64,000 bases of DNA from Actinoallomurus iriomotensis. Lineage in GTDB: Bacteria > Actinomycetota > Actinomycetes > Streptosporangiales > Streptosporangiaceae. Both the position numbers and the translations under genes were made by a program. The notes under the pieces were generated by a model. That model was not told the origin of the DNA. It worked only from the letters and a program-made list of their open reading frames with translations, and searched no databases. The stretch covers positions 682,001 through 746,000 of the forward strand of contig NZ_BSTJ01000003.1 of NCBI RefSeq assembly GCF_030269445.1. The letters are read 5' to 3'. Every line of letters starts with the position of its first letter. Position 1 is the first letter of the stretch. Shown here one piece after another: positions 9,185 to 17,838 of this stretch.

Positions 9185-9601
9185 ATGAGCGAGATAGACG
9201 ACCAGATCATCGAGGAGTTCCGAAGGAACGCGGGGAAGGTCGGCGGCCAACTGGCCGGTATCCCGGTGATGCTGCTTCACCACCGAGGACGCAAGACCGG
9301 CATCGAGCGGGTCACCCCGATGGTGTACTTGCCATCGGCCGACGAGACCGTCATTTTCGTGATGGCCTCGAATTGGGGTTCGCCCGAGAACGCGGGGTGG
9401 TACTACAACATCACCTCCGCCGGTGAGGCCCGGGTCGAGAGCGGTACCGAGACCTATCCGGTGACGGTCCGCGAGCTGAAGGACGACGAGCGCGCCCGAA
9501 TCTGGGCCACCGTGGTGCGGCGCTACCCCGTCTTCGGCGACTACGAGAAGAAGACCGCCGGCATCCGCACGATCCCGGTAGTGGAGCTGACCCGCGCCTG
9601 A
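9185..9601 (+). CDS. F420-dependent nitroreductase-family oxidoreductase (DUF385/DDN-like)
   Basis: A 138-residue single-domain protein of the deazaflavin-dependent nitroreductase family, a split beta-barrel fold that binds reduced F420. The family landmarks are visible: the basic His-His-Arg-Gly-Arg-Lys-Thr-Gly turn near residues 34-41, Met-Val-Tyr-Leu in the next strand, the Ala-Ser-Asn-Trp-Gly and Trp-Tyr-Tyr-Asn segments near 60-75, and the C-terminal Arg-Tyr-Pro-Val-Phe. Such enzymes reduce quinones, enones or nitro compounds; the substrate cannot be told. A strong AGGAGG ribosome site precedes the start. Presence of this family implies an F420-making host. Confidence 0.9.
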   Translation: MSEIDDQIIEEFRRNAGKVGGQLAGIPVMLLHHRGRKTGIERVTPMVYLPSADETVIFVMASNWGSPENAGWYYNITSAGEARVESGTETYPVTVRELKDDERARIWATVVRRYPVFGDYEKKTAGIRTIPVVELTRA

Positions 9602-9685
9602 AGGTCCCGTGCGCGTGATCGACCACCACGCCGACGGGCGGTGTTTGCTGGTACATCCGTCGGTCACGGCGATGAACGCACGGCC

Positions 9686-10399
9686 TCATTCGGCGTCGTG
9701 GACGAGGAGCGCGATCTGGACGCGATTGTCCAGGTCGAGCTTGGTCAACAGGCGTGAGACGTAGGACTTGACGGTGGCGACGCTGACCACCAGCCGCTCG
9801 GCGATCTGCGCGTTGGACAGTCCCAGTGCGACGGCTTCGGCCATCTGGCGTTCGGTGTCGGTGAGTTGGTCGAGTCGGCGCAGGGCCGCGGCGCGTCGCT
9901 CGTGTCTGTCGTCGGTGACATGGTCGACGAGCGTACGCAAGATTCTCCGGGAGAAGGCCGGCTCGCCCGCGGCCACGCTCCTGATCGCTTCTACGATCCG
10001 ATCCGGAGAGGTGGTCTTCAGCAGGAAGCCGGTGGCGCCTTCGCGCAAGGCGCTCAGGACGAGTTCGTCCTGGTCGAAGGTTGTCAGAACGATGACTTCG
10101 GGCGGGTCGTCCCCGGCGCGGACCTGCCGGGTCGCGGTCAGCCCGTCGGTGCGCGGCATGCGGATGTCCATGAGGATCACGTCCGCTTCGGTCTCCCGCG
10201 CCTGCTCCAGTACGAAGGTCCCGTCCGCCGCCTCCCCGACGACCTCGATGCCCTCCACGCCTGTGAGCATGGTCCGCAGTCCGGCGCGGACCAGCCACTC
10301 GTCGTCGACGAGCAGTACCCGCACGGGCGTCGCGTCCTCGGTTCGAGCGGCCGTTTCCGTGGTGCGCACCGTGTCCGTCACGCTTCCCAGGGTAGCCAT
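9686..10399 (-). CDS. NarL/FixJ-family response regulator
   Basis: A 237-residue two-domain regulator. The receiver domain has the acidic pair in Leu-Val-Asp-Asp-Glu near residue 32, the phosphoacceptor in Leu-Met-Asp-Ile-Arg-Met-Pro near 77, and the Thr-Thr-Phe and Lys-Thr-Thr positions; a LuxR-type HTH occupies about 172-230. The start overlaps the kinase stop by 22 bases, so expression is translationally coupled to it. A likely target site is the 35-bp box found upstream of this operon and of the nearby esterase. Confidence 0.92.
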   Translation of the reverse strand: MATLGSVTDTVRTTETAARTEDATPVRVLLVDDEWLVRAGLRTMLTGVEGIEVVGEAADGTFVLEQARETEADVILMDIRMPRTDGLTATRQVRAGDDPPEVIVLTTFDQDELVLSALREGATGFLLKTTSPDRIVEAIRSVAAGEPAFSRRILRTLVDHVTDDRHERRAAALRRLDQLTDTERQMAEAVALGLSNAQIAERLVVSVATVKSYVSRLLTKLDLDNRVQIALLVHDAE

Positions 10400-11700
10400 G
10401 CCCGCAGGAGATACTCTCCGCCGTCCGACGCGTCGGCGGTGGGTCCGTGGTCCAAGGTTCCGCCTGCCAGCAGGGCCCGTTCAGCGAGGCCGAGGAGCCC
10501 GACGCCGGAACCGGGCGGGACGACCGCGGCCTCCTGTCGCTTCGGTGACAGCGGCTGGCGTACCTCGACGGCGAGGCCGTCACCCGCCGTTCCCCGTACG
10601 GTCACGGTGACGGGAGCGCCCGGCGCGTGTTTGGTGGCGTTGGTGAGTCCCTCCTGAATGATCCGGTAGGCGGTACGAGCAGTCATCGTCGGCACTGTCA
10701 CCAGATCGCCCGCGTCCGTAATCAGCGTGATCTCCGCGCCCGTCCTGCGGAACTCCTCCGCCAGCTCCGGCAGTCCGGCGAGGGCCGCCCGGTCCGTCCG
10801 CGTATCGTCGCCGGACTCTTCCCGCAGCAGGCCGATGATCTCGCGGAGGTCATCCGACATCTGGTGCGTGCCACTGCGGATGACTCCGGCAGCACGGGCG
10901 ATCTCCTCCGGCGAGGCGTCCGGTCTGAACTCCAGCGCGCCCGCGTGCAGGCTGATCAGCGAGATACGGTGGGCGAGCACGTCGTGCATCTCGCGCGCCA
11001 GCCGGGTCCGCTCCAGCCGCCGCGCCTCCTTGATCTGCGCCTGCCGGTCGGCCTCGATGCGCCGGGCGCGTTCGGCGAGGGAGACCAGCAACTGCCGCCG
11101 GGCTCGCACCAGCCGGCCCCAGCCGAGGGCAGCCGCGGTACCCAGCATGGCGATCACGACACTCGCTGTGTACGGCACGTGGGGTACTGGCGTGACCCAC
11201 GAGCTGACCAGGCCGGTGGCCACCCCGAGGGCGGCGATCCAGGCGGCGTCCCGCATCCGCAGGTGGACCGCCACGGAGAACAGGCCGATGAACGCCGCTC
11301 CGCCCGCGGCCGGTGATACGGCGGAGATGGCGCCCGCGACGGCGGCCACCGTCAGCGGGAACCGCCGCCTCAACGGCAGGGCGAGACAGCAGCCGCCGCC
11401 GACGGCCAGCGTGACCGTCCAGAGCCCGCTGGGGCCCGCGGCGATACGGGGCCACGAGGTGAGACCGCCCACCAGCAGAGAGATGGCAACGGCACCGGTG
11501 TCGACGGCGATGTCGCGTACGGAGCGCCGCGAGCCCGTGACGGATTCGGGTGCGGGGTCGGTTTCCGCGCGCAGCGCACCGGGCAGCAGCGGCCACGGAG
11601 CGAATGCGGTCATGGCCTCGTTCGACACCACCCGCAGCCACTGCCGCCAGCGGCGGATCAATTGGCGGAATGCAGCCATGCGTTCAGGAGCTTTGCCCAC
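10378..11700 (-). CDS. Sensor histidine kinase (HisKA_3, DesK/NarX-like)
   Basis: A 440-residue kinase, or 433 if the ATG at 11679 is used. Five or so membrane helices occupy roughly residues 65-190 with only short loops, so it probably senses the membrane or a membrane-embedded signal. A coiled linker leads to the phosphoacceptor His in Arg-Glu-Met-His-Asp-Val (about 250), then the ATPase lobe with the Asn box Glu-Gly-Leu-Thr-Asn-Ala and a Gly-Ser-Gly-Val-Gly-Leu G box near 410. It overlaps both the preceding small gene and the following regulator gene. Confidence 0.92.
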   Translation of the reverse strand: MGKAPERMAAFRQLIRRWRQWLRVVSNEAMTAFAPWPLLPGALRAETDPAPESVTGSRRSVRDIAVDTGAVAISLLVGGLTSWPRIAAGPSGLWTVTLAVGGGCCLALPLRRRFPLTVAAVAGAISAVSPAAGGAAFIGLFSVAVHLRMRDAAWIAALGVATGLVSSWVTPVPHVPYTASVVIAMLGTAAALGWGRLVRARRQLLVSLAERARRIEADRQAQIKEARRLERTRLAREMHDVLAHRISLISLHAGALEFRPDASPEEIARAAGVIRSGTHQMSDDLREIIGLLREESGDDTRTDRAALAGLPELAEEFRRTGAEITLITDAGDLVTVPTMTARTAYRIIQEGLTNATKHAPGAPVTVTVRGTAGDGLAVEVRQPLSPKRQEAAVVPPGSGVGLLGLAERALLAGGTLDHGPTADASDGGEYLLRAWLPWEA

Positions 11701-12077
11701 TTACGGTTGCTGGTGGTCTCCAGGAACGTCTTATGGTCGATCATGAGATAGATCTCGCCGACGATTGCGGTGTCGAGGATGAGAGGCTTGCCCGCGTTGA
11801 GAAGGCCACCCAGGAAACGCCCGTAGAGTTCCGTGAATTCGTTCGCGATGGACGCGATGTCCGCGGGTCGCAGGACAAGGTCTCCCTCATCGCCCCAGCC
11901 TTCGAGCACGAGGTGCTCAGAGCGCAGCGTGACCTTGCCGCGCCTCGGGAATAGCGTCTTCTGGTCCACGCCGGCCGCGATCCGATCGCCGCGCTTCTTG
12001 CGGGCCAGCTCCTCGGTCGTGGAGCCGATGTAGGAGGCCTGAGCGAGTGGTTCCGTCGCAGGTCGGGTCTGGTTCAT
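11658..12077 (-). CDS. Small PH-like-domain protein, first gene of the two-component operon
   Basis: A 139-residue soluble protein. It is not a family I can name with certainty, but alternating beta-strand pattern, the Leu-Arg-Ser-Glu-His-Leu-Val-Leu-Glu-Gly-Trp centre and a final amphipathic helix (Arg-Lys-Trp-Ala-Lys-Leu-Leu) resemble bacterial PH-like domains. Its stop lies inside the kinase start region, so it is co-translated with the kinase and may modulate it. The first 40 residues are polar and probably disordered. A conserved 35-bp box lies 39 bases upstream of its start. Confidence 0.75.
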   Translation of the reverse strand: MNQTRPATEPLAQASYIGSTTEELARKKRGDRIAAGVDQKTLFPRRGKVTLRSEHLVLEGWGDEGDLVLRPADIASIANEFTELYGRFLGGLLNAGKPLILDTAIVGEIYLMIDHKTFLETTSNRKWAKLLNAWLHSAN

Positions 12078-12116
12078 GTCTCCACCTTGTCGGAGCGTTG
12101 GCGGTACGCCATCGGG

Positions 12117-12151
12117 CGATGGTTTCCACCTGTCGTCGACTTTCGTCTATG
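12117..12151 (-). promoter_or_regulatory. Conserved 35-bp upstream box, copy A
   Basis: This block matches 13810-13844 at 28 of 35 positions, including an unbroken CGTCGACTTTCGTC, and lies 39 bases before the start of the small operon gene. The matching copy lies 40 bases before the esterase start. Conserved sequence at conserved spacing suggests a shared promoter and operator, plausibly for the adjacent response regulator. Confidence 0.6.
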
Positions 12152-12197
12152 TCCTCGGGTCGAGGTGACCGTACGGGCGGTGCGAGGTGCGTGCACG

Positions 12198-13769
12198 TCA
12201 GTGGCGGCCGAGGTGGTTCCACAGCGCGCAGTTGTGCTCGCTGCTCGCGTCGACCGGTTTGATCCCTCCGCTTCCCGGAGCGAGCGACAGGACGGGGGAC
12301 CCGTTCTCCTGCGTCGCGGAAGGCCACGCCGGCAAGCCGGGGTGGTTGGGATTGCCGTGGTACATGAATCCCGTCCAATATTCGATCATTTCCCGGGACA
12401 GAACGTTCTGGTCCGGTTGCAGTTTTGTAGGCATGTCGAACAGGTAGTTCAGGTCGGAGGCGTGATACGCGCCCAAGGGCAGCGACGGCATCCGTTCTCC
12501 GAGCCCCGGCCATTTCGGCGCTTTCCGATCGGCGAACTCAAAGCCGTAGACGGGCATCCGCGATGCGACCCCTGCCCGCATGGCCGCCGCCGGACAGCTG
12601 AAGCCCCAATCCGTCTGCACGGCCGTGAACTGATCGGTCCCCTCCTGCTTCGTACGGACGGGATACCGCCTGGTGATCTTTGGGATATCGTCCGGCGCGG
12701 CGAACAGCCCCTTGAGGACGGCCGGCCACGAGTCGTGGGTCACCCCGCCGATGAGCGGGAGTAGTCCGGATGCCGCGAGCGTACCGTCGTCCCGAGTCGA
12801 TCCCACGAGCACCGGCATCCTGCGGATCCGGCCGGTCCGAACGGCCTTGTCAGGACGGGTCGGCAGGGTGGGCGTTTCGTAGGCCACGCGCCCGACCGCC
12901 GCGTGGCTCTTCGCCACGGCGTCCAGCAGGTCCGCGGCGGACTTCGAGCGCATGCAGGCGAGGCTGGAGCATCGCAGCTCCCGCTCGATCTTCTTGCCTT
13001 CCTTCTCGACCTCGGCCACCGGCGCCAGCAGGCCGTTGCCCGTATTGGTGCAGGGCCCGCTGTGGATGACGGCCTTGTCGAAGAGTTCGTCCGCCCCTGG
13101 GGACATCATGTTGATGCACGTGCTGATGCCACCCGCCGACTGCCCGGCCAGGGTGACGTTCTCCGGATCACCGCCGAAAGCCGCGATGTTACGCCGGACC
13201 CAGCGCAGGGCCGCCTGCTGATCGAGGATTCCGAAGCTTCCCGAATTCTTCAGTCCTGGCAGTCCGAGGAAACCGAAGACGCCGACACGGTAGTTGGCGG
13301 TGACCGCCACCACATCTCCCTGCCGGACCAGCCGATCGGCCTTGTACTTGCTCGCCTCCCCCGCGGTGAATCCCCCACCGTAGAGAAACACGATCACGGG
13401 CTTCTTCCGGGTGCGATCGCTACGGGGTGCCGTCACGTTGAGGTAGAGGCAATTTTCCTCGACGACTCTCCGCGGCTGCTCAGTGGGCTCCTGCGGGCAG
13501 GCGCTGCCCGGGGCGGTGGCGTTGCGCACCCCGGACCAGGAAACCGGTGGCCTCGGCGGTTCCCAACGGTCGTTTCCTGTTGGGGGGCCGGCGAAGGGGA
13601 TGCCCTGAAAGTGCCTGACTCCCCTCGACTCGGATCCACGCACCTTGCCGGACTGTGTCCCGGCGACCAGCCCCGCACGCGCGGAATCGTCCTCCGTCGG
13701 TGAACAGGCCACTGCTGCAAAGGTGACGACGGTGAACGTGCACGCCGCCACCGGTCTGGAGAAACCCAT
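12198..13769 (-). CDS. Secreted lipoprotein carboxylesterase (type B, alpha/beta hydrolase)
   Basis: The start is placed at the ATG at 13769, which has a GAGGAAG ribosome site and opens a lipoprotein signal peptide ending in Ala-Val-Ala-Cys at about residue 22; an upstream extension to 13883 lacks both. The 523-residue product has the type-B esterase landmarks: Glu-Asn-Cys-Leu-Tyr-Leu-Asn-Val, the oxyanion Gly-Gly-Gly-Phe, and the nucleophile elbow Gly-Gln-Ser-Ala-Gly-Gly near residue 200. It should hydrolyse esters outside the membrane. A shared upstream box links its control to the neighbouring two-component operon. Confidence 0.9.
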   Translation of the reverse strand: MGFSRPVAACTFTVVTFAAVACSPTEDDSARAGLVAGTQSGKVRGSESRGVRHFQGIPFAGPPTGNDRWEPPRPPVSWSGVRNATAPGSACPQEPTEQPRRVVEENCLYLNVTAPRSDRTRKKPVIVFLYGGGFTAGEASKYKADRLVRQGDVVAVTANYRVGVFGFLGLPGLKNSGSFGILDQQAALRWVRRNIAAFGGDPENVTLAGQSAGGISTCINMMSPGADELFDKAVIHSGPCTNTGNGLLAPVAEVEKEGKKIERELRCSSLACMRSKSAADLLDAVAKSHAAVGRVAYETPTLPTRPDKAVRTGRIRRMPVLVGSTRDDGTLAASGLLPLIGGVTHDSWPAVLKGLFAAPDDIPKITRRYPVRTKQEGTDQFTAVQTDWGFSCPAAAMRAGVASRMPVYGFEFADRKAPKWPGLGERMPSLPLGAYHASDLNYLFDMPTKLQPDQNVLSREMIEYWTGFMYHGNPNHPGLPAWPSATQENGSPVLSLAPGSGGIKPVDASSEHNCALWNHLGRH

Positions 13770-13809
13770 ACGGTGAGCTTCCTCAAAGGGCCTGCGGCGT
13801 GGCAGCGGC

Positions 13810-13844
13810 CGATGGTTCCCGTTCGCCGTCGACTTTCGTCGATG
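13810..13844 (-). promoter_or_regulatory. Conserved 35-bp upstream box, copy B
   Basis: Second copy of the box at 12117-12151, located 40 bases before the esterase start. Core CGTCGACTTTCGTC is identical in both. Confidence 0.6.
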
Positions 13845-14064
13845 GACGCCGGTGCCGGACGATCCCTGAAGAGCGGAGGACAAGGCACCGCGCCAGTCGT
13901 AGGAGCGGACGGGGAACGGAGGCAGTGAGAGTACGGCGGTTCACGTCCATATCGGCAGCGTGACTCACCGAGCGTGGAAGTCCGGCGCTGGGCTCACATC
14001 CGCGCGGTCCGCATGGATACGGCGCCGCCGTCTCGCCGCAGTGCCGGGCCTGCCGGGCGGGCCG

Positions 14065-14841
14065 TCACTGATGCGGAACGGCGATGCCGGCTGCGCGTAG
14101 GTGCGCCTCGACCAGCGTGTTCAAGCGGGCGATGGACGGTGCCTGGTCTTCCCCGTGGTGGTTGACCATTCCGTACCGGGAGGCGGCGTCGGACTGGTTC
14201 TGAAACCCGGTCGGCACTGCCAGCAGCGCGCGGTTGGTCAGCAGCTTGTCGGCCAGCATGGACGCCAGCTCCTCGATCCGCGGGTCGTCCGGATCCCAGA
14301 ACCTCGCATCCCAACCGCGCCTGGTCAGCTCGACGGACTCGGGATCGTCAAGCAAATGTTCGAGCTGGGTGAGGAAGCTGTCGAAGATCTCCGGGACCAG
14401 CCCCCGGGCCAGCACCAGAGCCTCCCGTTGAACGGCCACGTAGTCGGGACTGAAATCGAGTTCGGCGAGTCGGTCCAAGACCGCGCAGGCCCGGTCGGGC
14501 AGCAGAGCCCGGTCGCCATGGTCGAGACGGTGCAGCCTGTCGCGGCGCGCGATCAGGTCCTCGATCCGTTCGGTGAGCTGGTGATGGATATCGTCCAGGG
14601 TGGCGGCGAACGTCTTGGGATCGGCGTCGAGCAGGTCACCGATCTCAGCCAGCGGCACGCCGGCCGCAGCCAGGGTCCGGACCTGGACCAGCCGGAACAG
14701 CTCGCCCGATCGGTAACGGCGGTAGCCGGAACCGTCGCGTTCCGGCTCGGCGACCAGGCCGATCCGGTGATAATGCCGCACGGTCTTGATCGTGACACCA
14801 ACGAACGCCGCCGCCTGACCGATTGTGAGCCCGTCTGCCAT
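14065..14841 (-). CDS. MerR-family transcriptional regulator
   Basis: Start placed at the ATG at 14841, where the typical winged-helix opening (Leu-Thr-Ile-Gly-Gln-Ala-Ala...Val-Arg-His-Tyr-His) begins; the longer frame to 14943 adds only atypical residues. The 258-residue protein has the MerR HTH at 5-75, a coiled-coil dimer helix around 80-115, and a C-terminal helical region of about 140 residues of unknown ligand specificity. It lacks the metal-binding cysteines of metal sensors, so a small-molecule signal is likelier. It is divergent from a serine hydrolase gene, with a perfect operator between them. Confidence 0.88.
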   Translation of the reverse strand: MADGLTIGQAAAFVGVTIKTVRHYHRIGLVAEPERDGSGYRRYRSGELFRLVQVRTLAAAGVPLAEIGDLLDADPKTFAATLDDIHHQLTERIEDLIARRDRLHRLDHGDRALLPDRACAVLDRLAELDFSPDYVAVQREALVLARGLVPEIFDSFLTQLEHLLDDPESVELTRRGWDARFWDPDDPRIEELASMLADKLLTNRALLAVPTGFQNQSDAASRYGMVNHHGEDQAPSIARLNTLVEAHLRAAGIAVPHQ

Positions 14842-15016
14842 CGGCTCAGCGCACCTCCAGATCGCGGGCGGCTGCGGGTTCGCGAACCGCGTCGGCGACG
14901 GTCGGGAAGTCCGGACGATCGCAGGGGTGAGGATAGCGCGCACCAGTTCCAGCCCATCCCCCTGCCGCCGAGGGGGACCGCGATCGGTTCTGGTCGCCCC
15001 TTGATCGCGATAGCGG

Positions 15017-15039
15017 TTGACCTTGACCTTGGGTCAAGG
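15017..15039. promoter_or_regulatory. MerR-type operator
   Basis: CCTTGACC (15021-15028) and GGTCAAGG (15032-15039) form a perfect inverted repeat with a 3-base spacer, overlapping a TTGACC that could be a -35 element. Location between the divergent MerR and hydrolase genes makes it the likely target of that regulator. Confidence 0.7.
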
Positions 15040-15125
15040 ATGCAGCCTCTTCACATGGCCGCTCGAAGGGCCAGGCAGCCACCAGGGCCGCCGTGAGAAC
15101 TAACACTGTGAACAGGAGATTCGTC

Positions 15126-16352
15126 ATGAGAACAAGCGACAGCGGCTTCTCCGACGCAGGGCTGCGTCGACTGCGCGACGTGCTGGCGCGGCATGTCGAG
15201 TCCAAGAAGATTCCCGGCCTTGTCGCCCTGGTCAGCCGAGGCGGCCAGACGCACGTCGAGGCGATCGGGACGATGCGTCACGACGGTGGCGCGCCGATGC
15301 GCCGGGACACGATCTTCCGGATGGCGTCCACGTCCAAGCCGGTCACGATGGCGGCAGCGATGATCCTGCTCGACGAGTGCAGGCTGCGGCTGGACGACCC
15401 GGTGGATCCGTGGCTGCCCGAACTCGCCGACCGGCAGGTGTTGAAGCACCCCGACGGTCCGCTGGACGACACTGTGCCGGCACAGCGGCCGATCACCGTA
15501 CGGGACCTGCTGACCTCCACGTTCGGGCTCGGAGTGGACTTCGAGTCGATGACTTCCCCGATCAGAGCCGCGACCTTCGAGCGTCTCGACTACAGCGTGG
15601 CATCCGGGCCGGCGCCCGAGCCGGACGAGTGGATGCGCCGCCTCGGCGAGCTGCCGTTGCAGTACCAGCCCGGAGTGCGGTGGCAGTACGACCTCAGTAA
15701 TGAGGTAGTCGGCGTGCTTGTCTCCAGGGTCGCCGGTCAGTCGTTGGAGACGTTCCTGCGCGAGCGCATTCTCGATCCGCTGGGGATGAAGGACACCGGT
15801 TTCCATGTGCCCGCCGACAAGATCGACCGGCTGCCGCCCCTGTACGGGCCTGACCCGCAGACCGGCGAGTTCGTCCTGTGGGACGAGGCGGCAGGGGGAA
15901 GGTCCAGCGTGCCTCCCGCGTTCCAGGGCGCCGGCGGCGGGCTGGTCTCCACCGCCGACGACTACCACGCCTACTTCCAGATGCTGCTGAACCACGGGAT
16001 GTACGGGAGTGAACGGATCCTGTCCCGGGCCGCCGTCGAGCTGATGACCACCAACCGTCTCTCGCCCGAGCAACTAGCCGCCCGGGAAGCCATGTTCCGC
16101 AACGTCGTCCACATGTCGTCCGGCCAGGGGTCGAACGGCGGCTGGGGCTTCGGCATGTCAGTGCGCACCTATCGCAGCGACTACACGCCCATCGGCCAGT
16201 TCGGCTGGTTCGGCGGTACCGGCACCACCGCCTACGCAGACAGAACCAACCAGCTCACCGGAGTCCTGCTCACCCAGGTCGGACTCTCCACCCCGGACTC
16301 GCCGCGTGCCATGAACGACTTCTGGACCACGCTCTACCAGGCAATCGACTGA
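15126..16352 (+). CDS. Serine hydrolase, class C beta-lactamase/esterase family
   Basis: The ATG at 15126 has a CAGGAGAT ribosome site; the upstream GTG at 15093 does not. The 408-residue protein shows the penicillin-binding fold motifs: Ser-Thr-Ser-Lys (Ser-x-x-Lys catalytic pair) near residue 69 and the Tyr-Asp-Leu-Ser-Asn (Tyr-x-Asn) near 190; the C-terminal Gly-Trp-Phe-Gly-Gly-Thr-Gly matches the His/Lys-Thr-Gly box position. There is no signal peptide, so it acts in the cytoplasm, probably as an esterase rather than a drug-inactivating enzyme. Control by the divergent MerR protein is inferred. Confidence 0.9.
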   Translation: MRTSDSGFSDAGLRRLRDVLARHVESKKIPGLVALVSRGGQTHVEAIGTMRHDGGAPMRRDTIFRMASTSKPVTMAAAMILLDECRLRLDDPVDPWLPELADRQVLKHPDGPLDDTVPAQRPITVRDLLTSTFGLGVDFESMTSPIRAATFERLDYSVASGPAPEPDEWMRRLGELPLQYQPGVRWQYDLSNEVVGVLVSRVAGQSLETFLRERILDPLGMKDTGFHVPADKIDRLPPLYGPDPQTGEFVLWDEAAGGRSSVPPAFQGAGGGLVSTADDYHAYFQMLLNHGMYGSERILSRAAVELMTTNRLSPEQLAAREAMFRNVVHMSSGQGSNGGWGFGMSVRTYRSDYTPIGQFGWFGGTGTTAYADRTNQLTGVLLTQVGLSTPDSPRAMNDFWTTLYQAID

Positions 16353-16410
16353 CAACGCGCTCGACCGCTACTTCGTTCGGCTCCGTTGACCACCACAGCA
16401 CCGACCCTGT

Positions 16411-17094
16411 TCACGTCGGGCGGCGCGTCCGGCGGCGAGGCTTGGGAGTGGAGTTCTTTCGCGGGGGCTTCTTACGGGTGGGTGGTTGCTGGGAGGTACG
16501 GCCCCGGGAGCTGTTGGGGGTGCGGCCGCGGACGATGCCGATCAATTCCTCCATGAGGTCGGTCGTCTCGGCCTCGAGCCAGGCCAGGCCGATCTGGGAC
16601 TGAGGGGCGTCGGTCACGGTGCGGTACGTAAGGTCTTTGCGGTGGTGGAGACGGGCCAGAGACTGAGGGAGCAGTAGTACGCCAGCCCCCGACGCCACCA
16701 GCTCGATCGCGTCCGCCGTGCTCTCGGGGCGGGTGAAGGCGGGCTGCCCGGGCCGGTCGCTCCAGGCCAGGACCTCGTCGAACGGCTCGAACACCTGCTC
16801 GTCGGCGAGGTCCGAAAGCTCCACCTCCTCGACTGCGGCCACCGCGTGATCCTTCGGCACCACCACCACGGTCGTCTCCAGGTACAGCGGGATCACGTGG
16901 AGAGCTTCGCGGTCGACGGGCAGGCGCACGAACGCCGCGTCCACGCCGCCGTCCCGCAGCAGGAGGACAGCCTCGGCGGTGGGCATCTGGACGAGCCGAA
17001 GCGGCACCTCCCGTACCCGCTCGGCCCACACCCCGGCCCATTTCCCGGGGGTCACTCCCGGCGCGTAGGCCAGCCGAAACTCACTCTTGGTCAC
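16411..17094 (-). CDS. LysR-type effector-binding domain protein without HTH
   Basis: A 227-residue protein that begins directly at the first strand of a LysR substrate-binding domain (Phe-Arg-Leu-Ala-Tyr-Ala-Pro-Gly) and has both sub-lobes, ending near residue 190. The usual N-terminal winged helix is absent and nothing resembling it lies upstream. Instead the last 35 residues are a strongly basic Arg/Lys/Pro tail, which could bind DNA or RNA non-specifically. The gene is divergent from a DUF5997 gene with 55 bases between starts, an arrangement I recall from other actinomycetes. Role unknown. Confidence 0.85.
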   Translation of the reverse strand: MTKSEFRLAYAPGVTPGKWAGVWAERVREVPLRLVQMPTAEAVLLLRDGGVDAAFVRLPVDREALHVIPLYLETTVVVVPKDHAVAAVEEVELSDLADEQVFEPFDEVLAWSDRPGQPAFTRPESTADAIELVASGAGVLLLPQSLARLHHRKDLTYRTVTDAPQSQIGLAWLEAETTDLMEELIGIVRGRTPNSSRGRTSQQPPTRKKPPRKNSTPKPRRRTRRPT

Positions 17095-17149
17095 CTTCTC
17101 ACCCTAACCGCGTCCAGACGGCCTCCTCCCGCTGGCTACCCTCTGTGTC

Positions 17150-17533
17150 ATGAGCACGTCCAAGGCGAAGACCCCGCAGACCATGAAGCCCGCGACCGCG
17201 GCCAAGAAGCTGGGGATCCTGCTATCGGCAGCACCCGCCGAATTCCAGGAGGGCGTCGTCTCCCGGGACGAGCTGAACGCACTCCAGGCCGACCCGCCCT
17301 CTTGGCTCGCCGACCTGCGCCGCGAGGGCCCCCACCCCCGCCAGGTCGTCGCCGCCAAGCTCCGCGTCTCCGCCTCGGGCCTGGCCCGCGCCGGCATCAC
17401 AGGCCCTCTTACCACTGCCGAGATCGAGGCCTTGAAGGCCGAAAGACCCGACTGGCTAGAACGCGAGCAGACCATCCAAACCCGGGTCCGCCAAGAGGAA
17501 CTCCGCCTGAAGCAGCAGCGTGCGAAGGCTTGA
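17150..17533 (+). CDS. DUF5997 family protein
   Basis: A 127-residue, lysine-rich, soluble protein. Opening Lys-Pro-Ala-Thr-Ala-Ala-Lys-Lys-Leu-Gly and the central Pro-Pro-Ser-Trp-Leu...Gly-Pro-His-Pro segment are typical for DUF5997. The middle (residues 70-105) looks like a helix-turn-helix (Val-Ala-Ala-Lys-Leu...Ala-Gly-Ile-Thr), so nucleic-acid binding is possible. The pairing with a LysR effector domain lacking HTH raises the idea that the two work as a split regulator. This is inference. Confidence 0.85.
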   Translation: MSTSKAKTPQTMKPATAAKKLGILLSAAPAEFQEGVVSRDELNALQADPPSWLADLRREGPHPRQVVAAKLRVSASGLARAGITGPLTTAEIEALKAERPDWLEREQTIQTRVRQEELRLKQQRAKA

Positions 17534-17838
17534 CCCACCGGACGAGGTTGGTCTCTGCCGGGGTCGGTCCGGCGTTCGGCTCTGTCGCTTCGACGGTGGA
17601 AATAGAGGGTGAGCTGTTGGAGCGATGGCGCCTCCGTCGAGTCGGCGGAGGCGCGGTTCGCCGAACGCGTGCGGGTTCACCCAGGATCTCGTCGTCGTAC
17701 CGGAAGAGCGATGCGTACAGCCTCGTGCGCGCGGCACTTCGAAGCGTCGAGCCCGCTTCACGTCCGCTGAGTCGGGACGGGTGGGTCAGCCCCCGCCGCG
17801 GCGGGGACTGACCGGGGTTTGGTGCTGGCCTGTGGGGG
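17534..17838. other. Non-coding interval between convergent genes
   Basis: No gene is supported here. The only clear structure is the palindrome at 17784-17813 described separately. Confidence 0.5.
17784..17813. terminator. Palindromic bidirectional terminator
   Basis: A 30-base near-perfect palindrome (GGTCAG, CCCCGCC / GGCGGGG, CTGACC) lies between convergent genes; it is followed by GGTTT on the plus strand. Confidence 0.6.
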
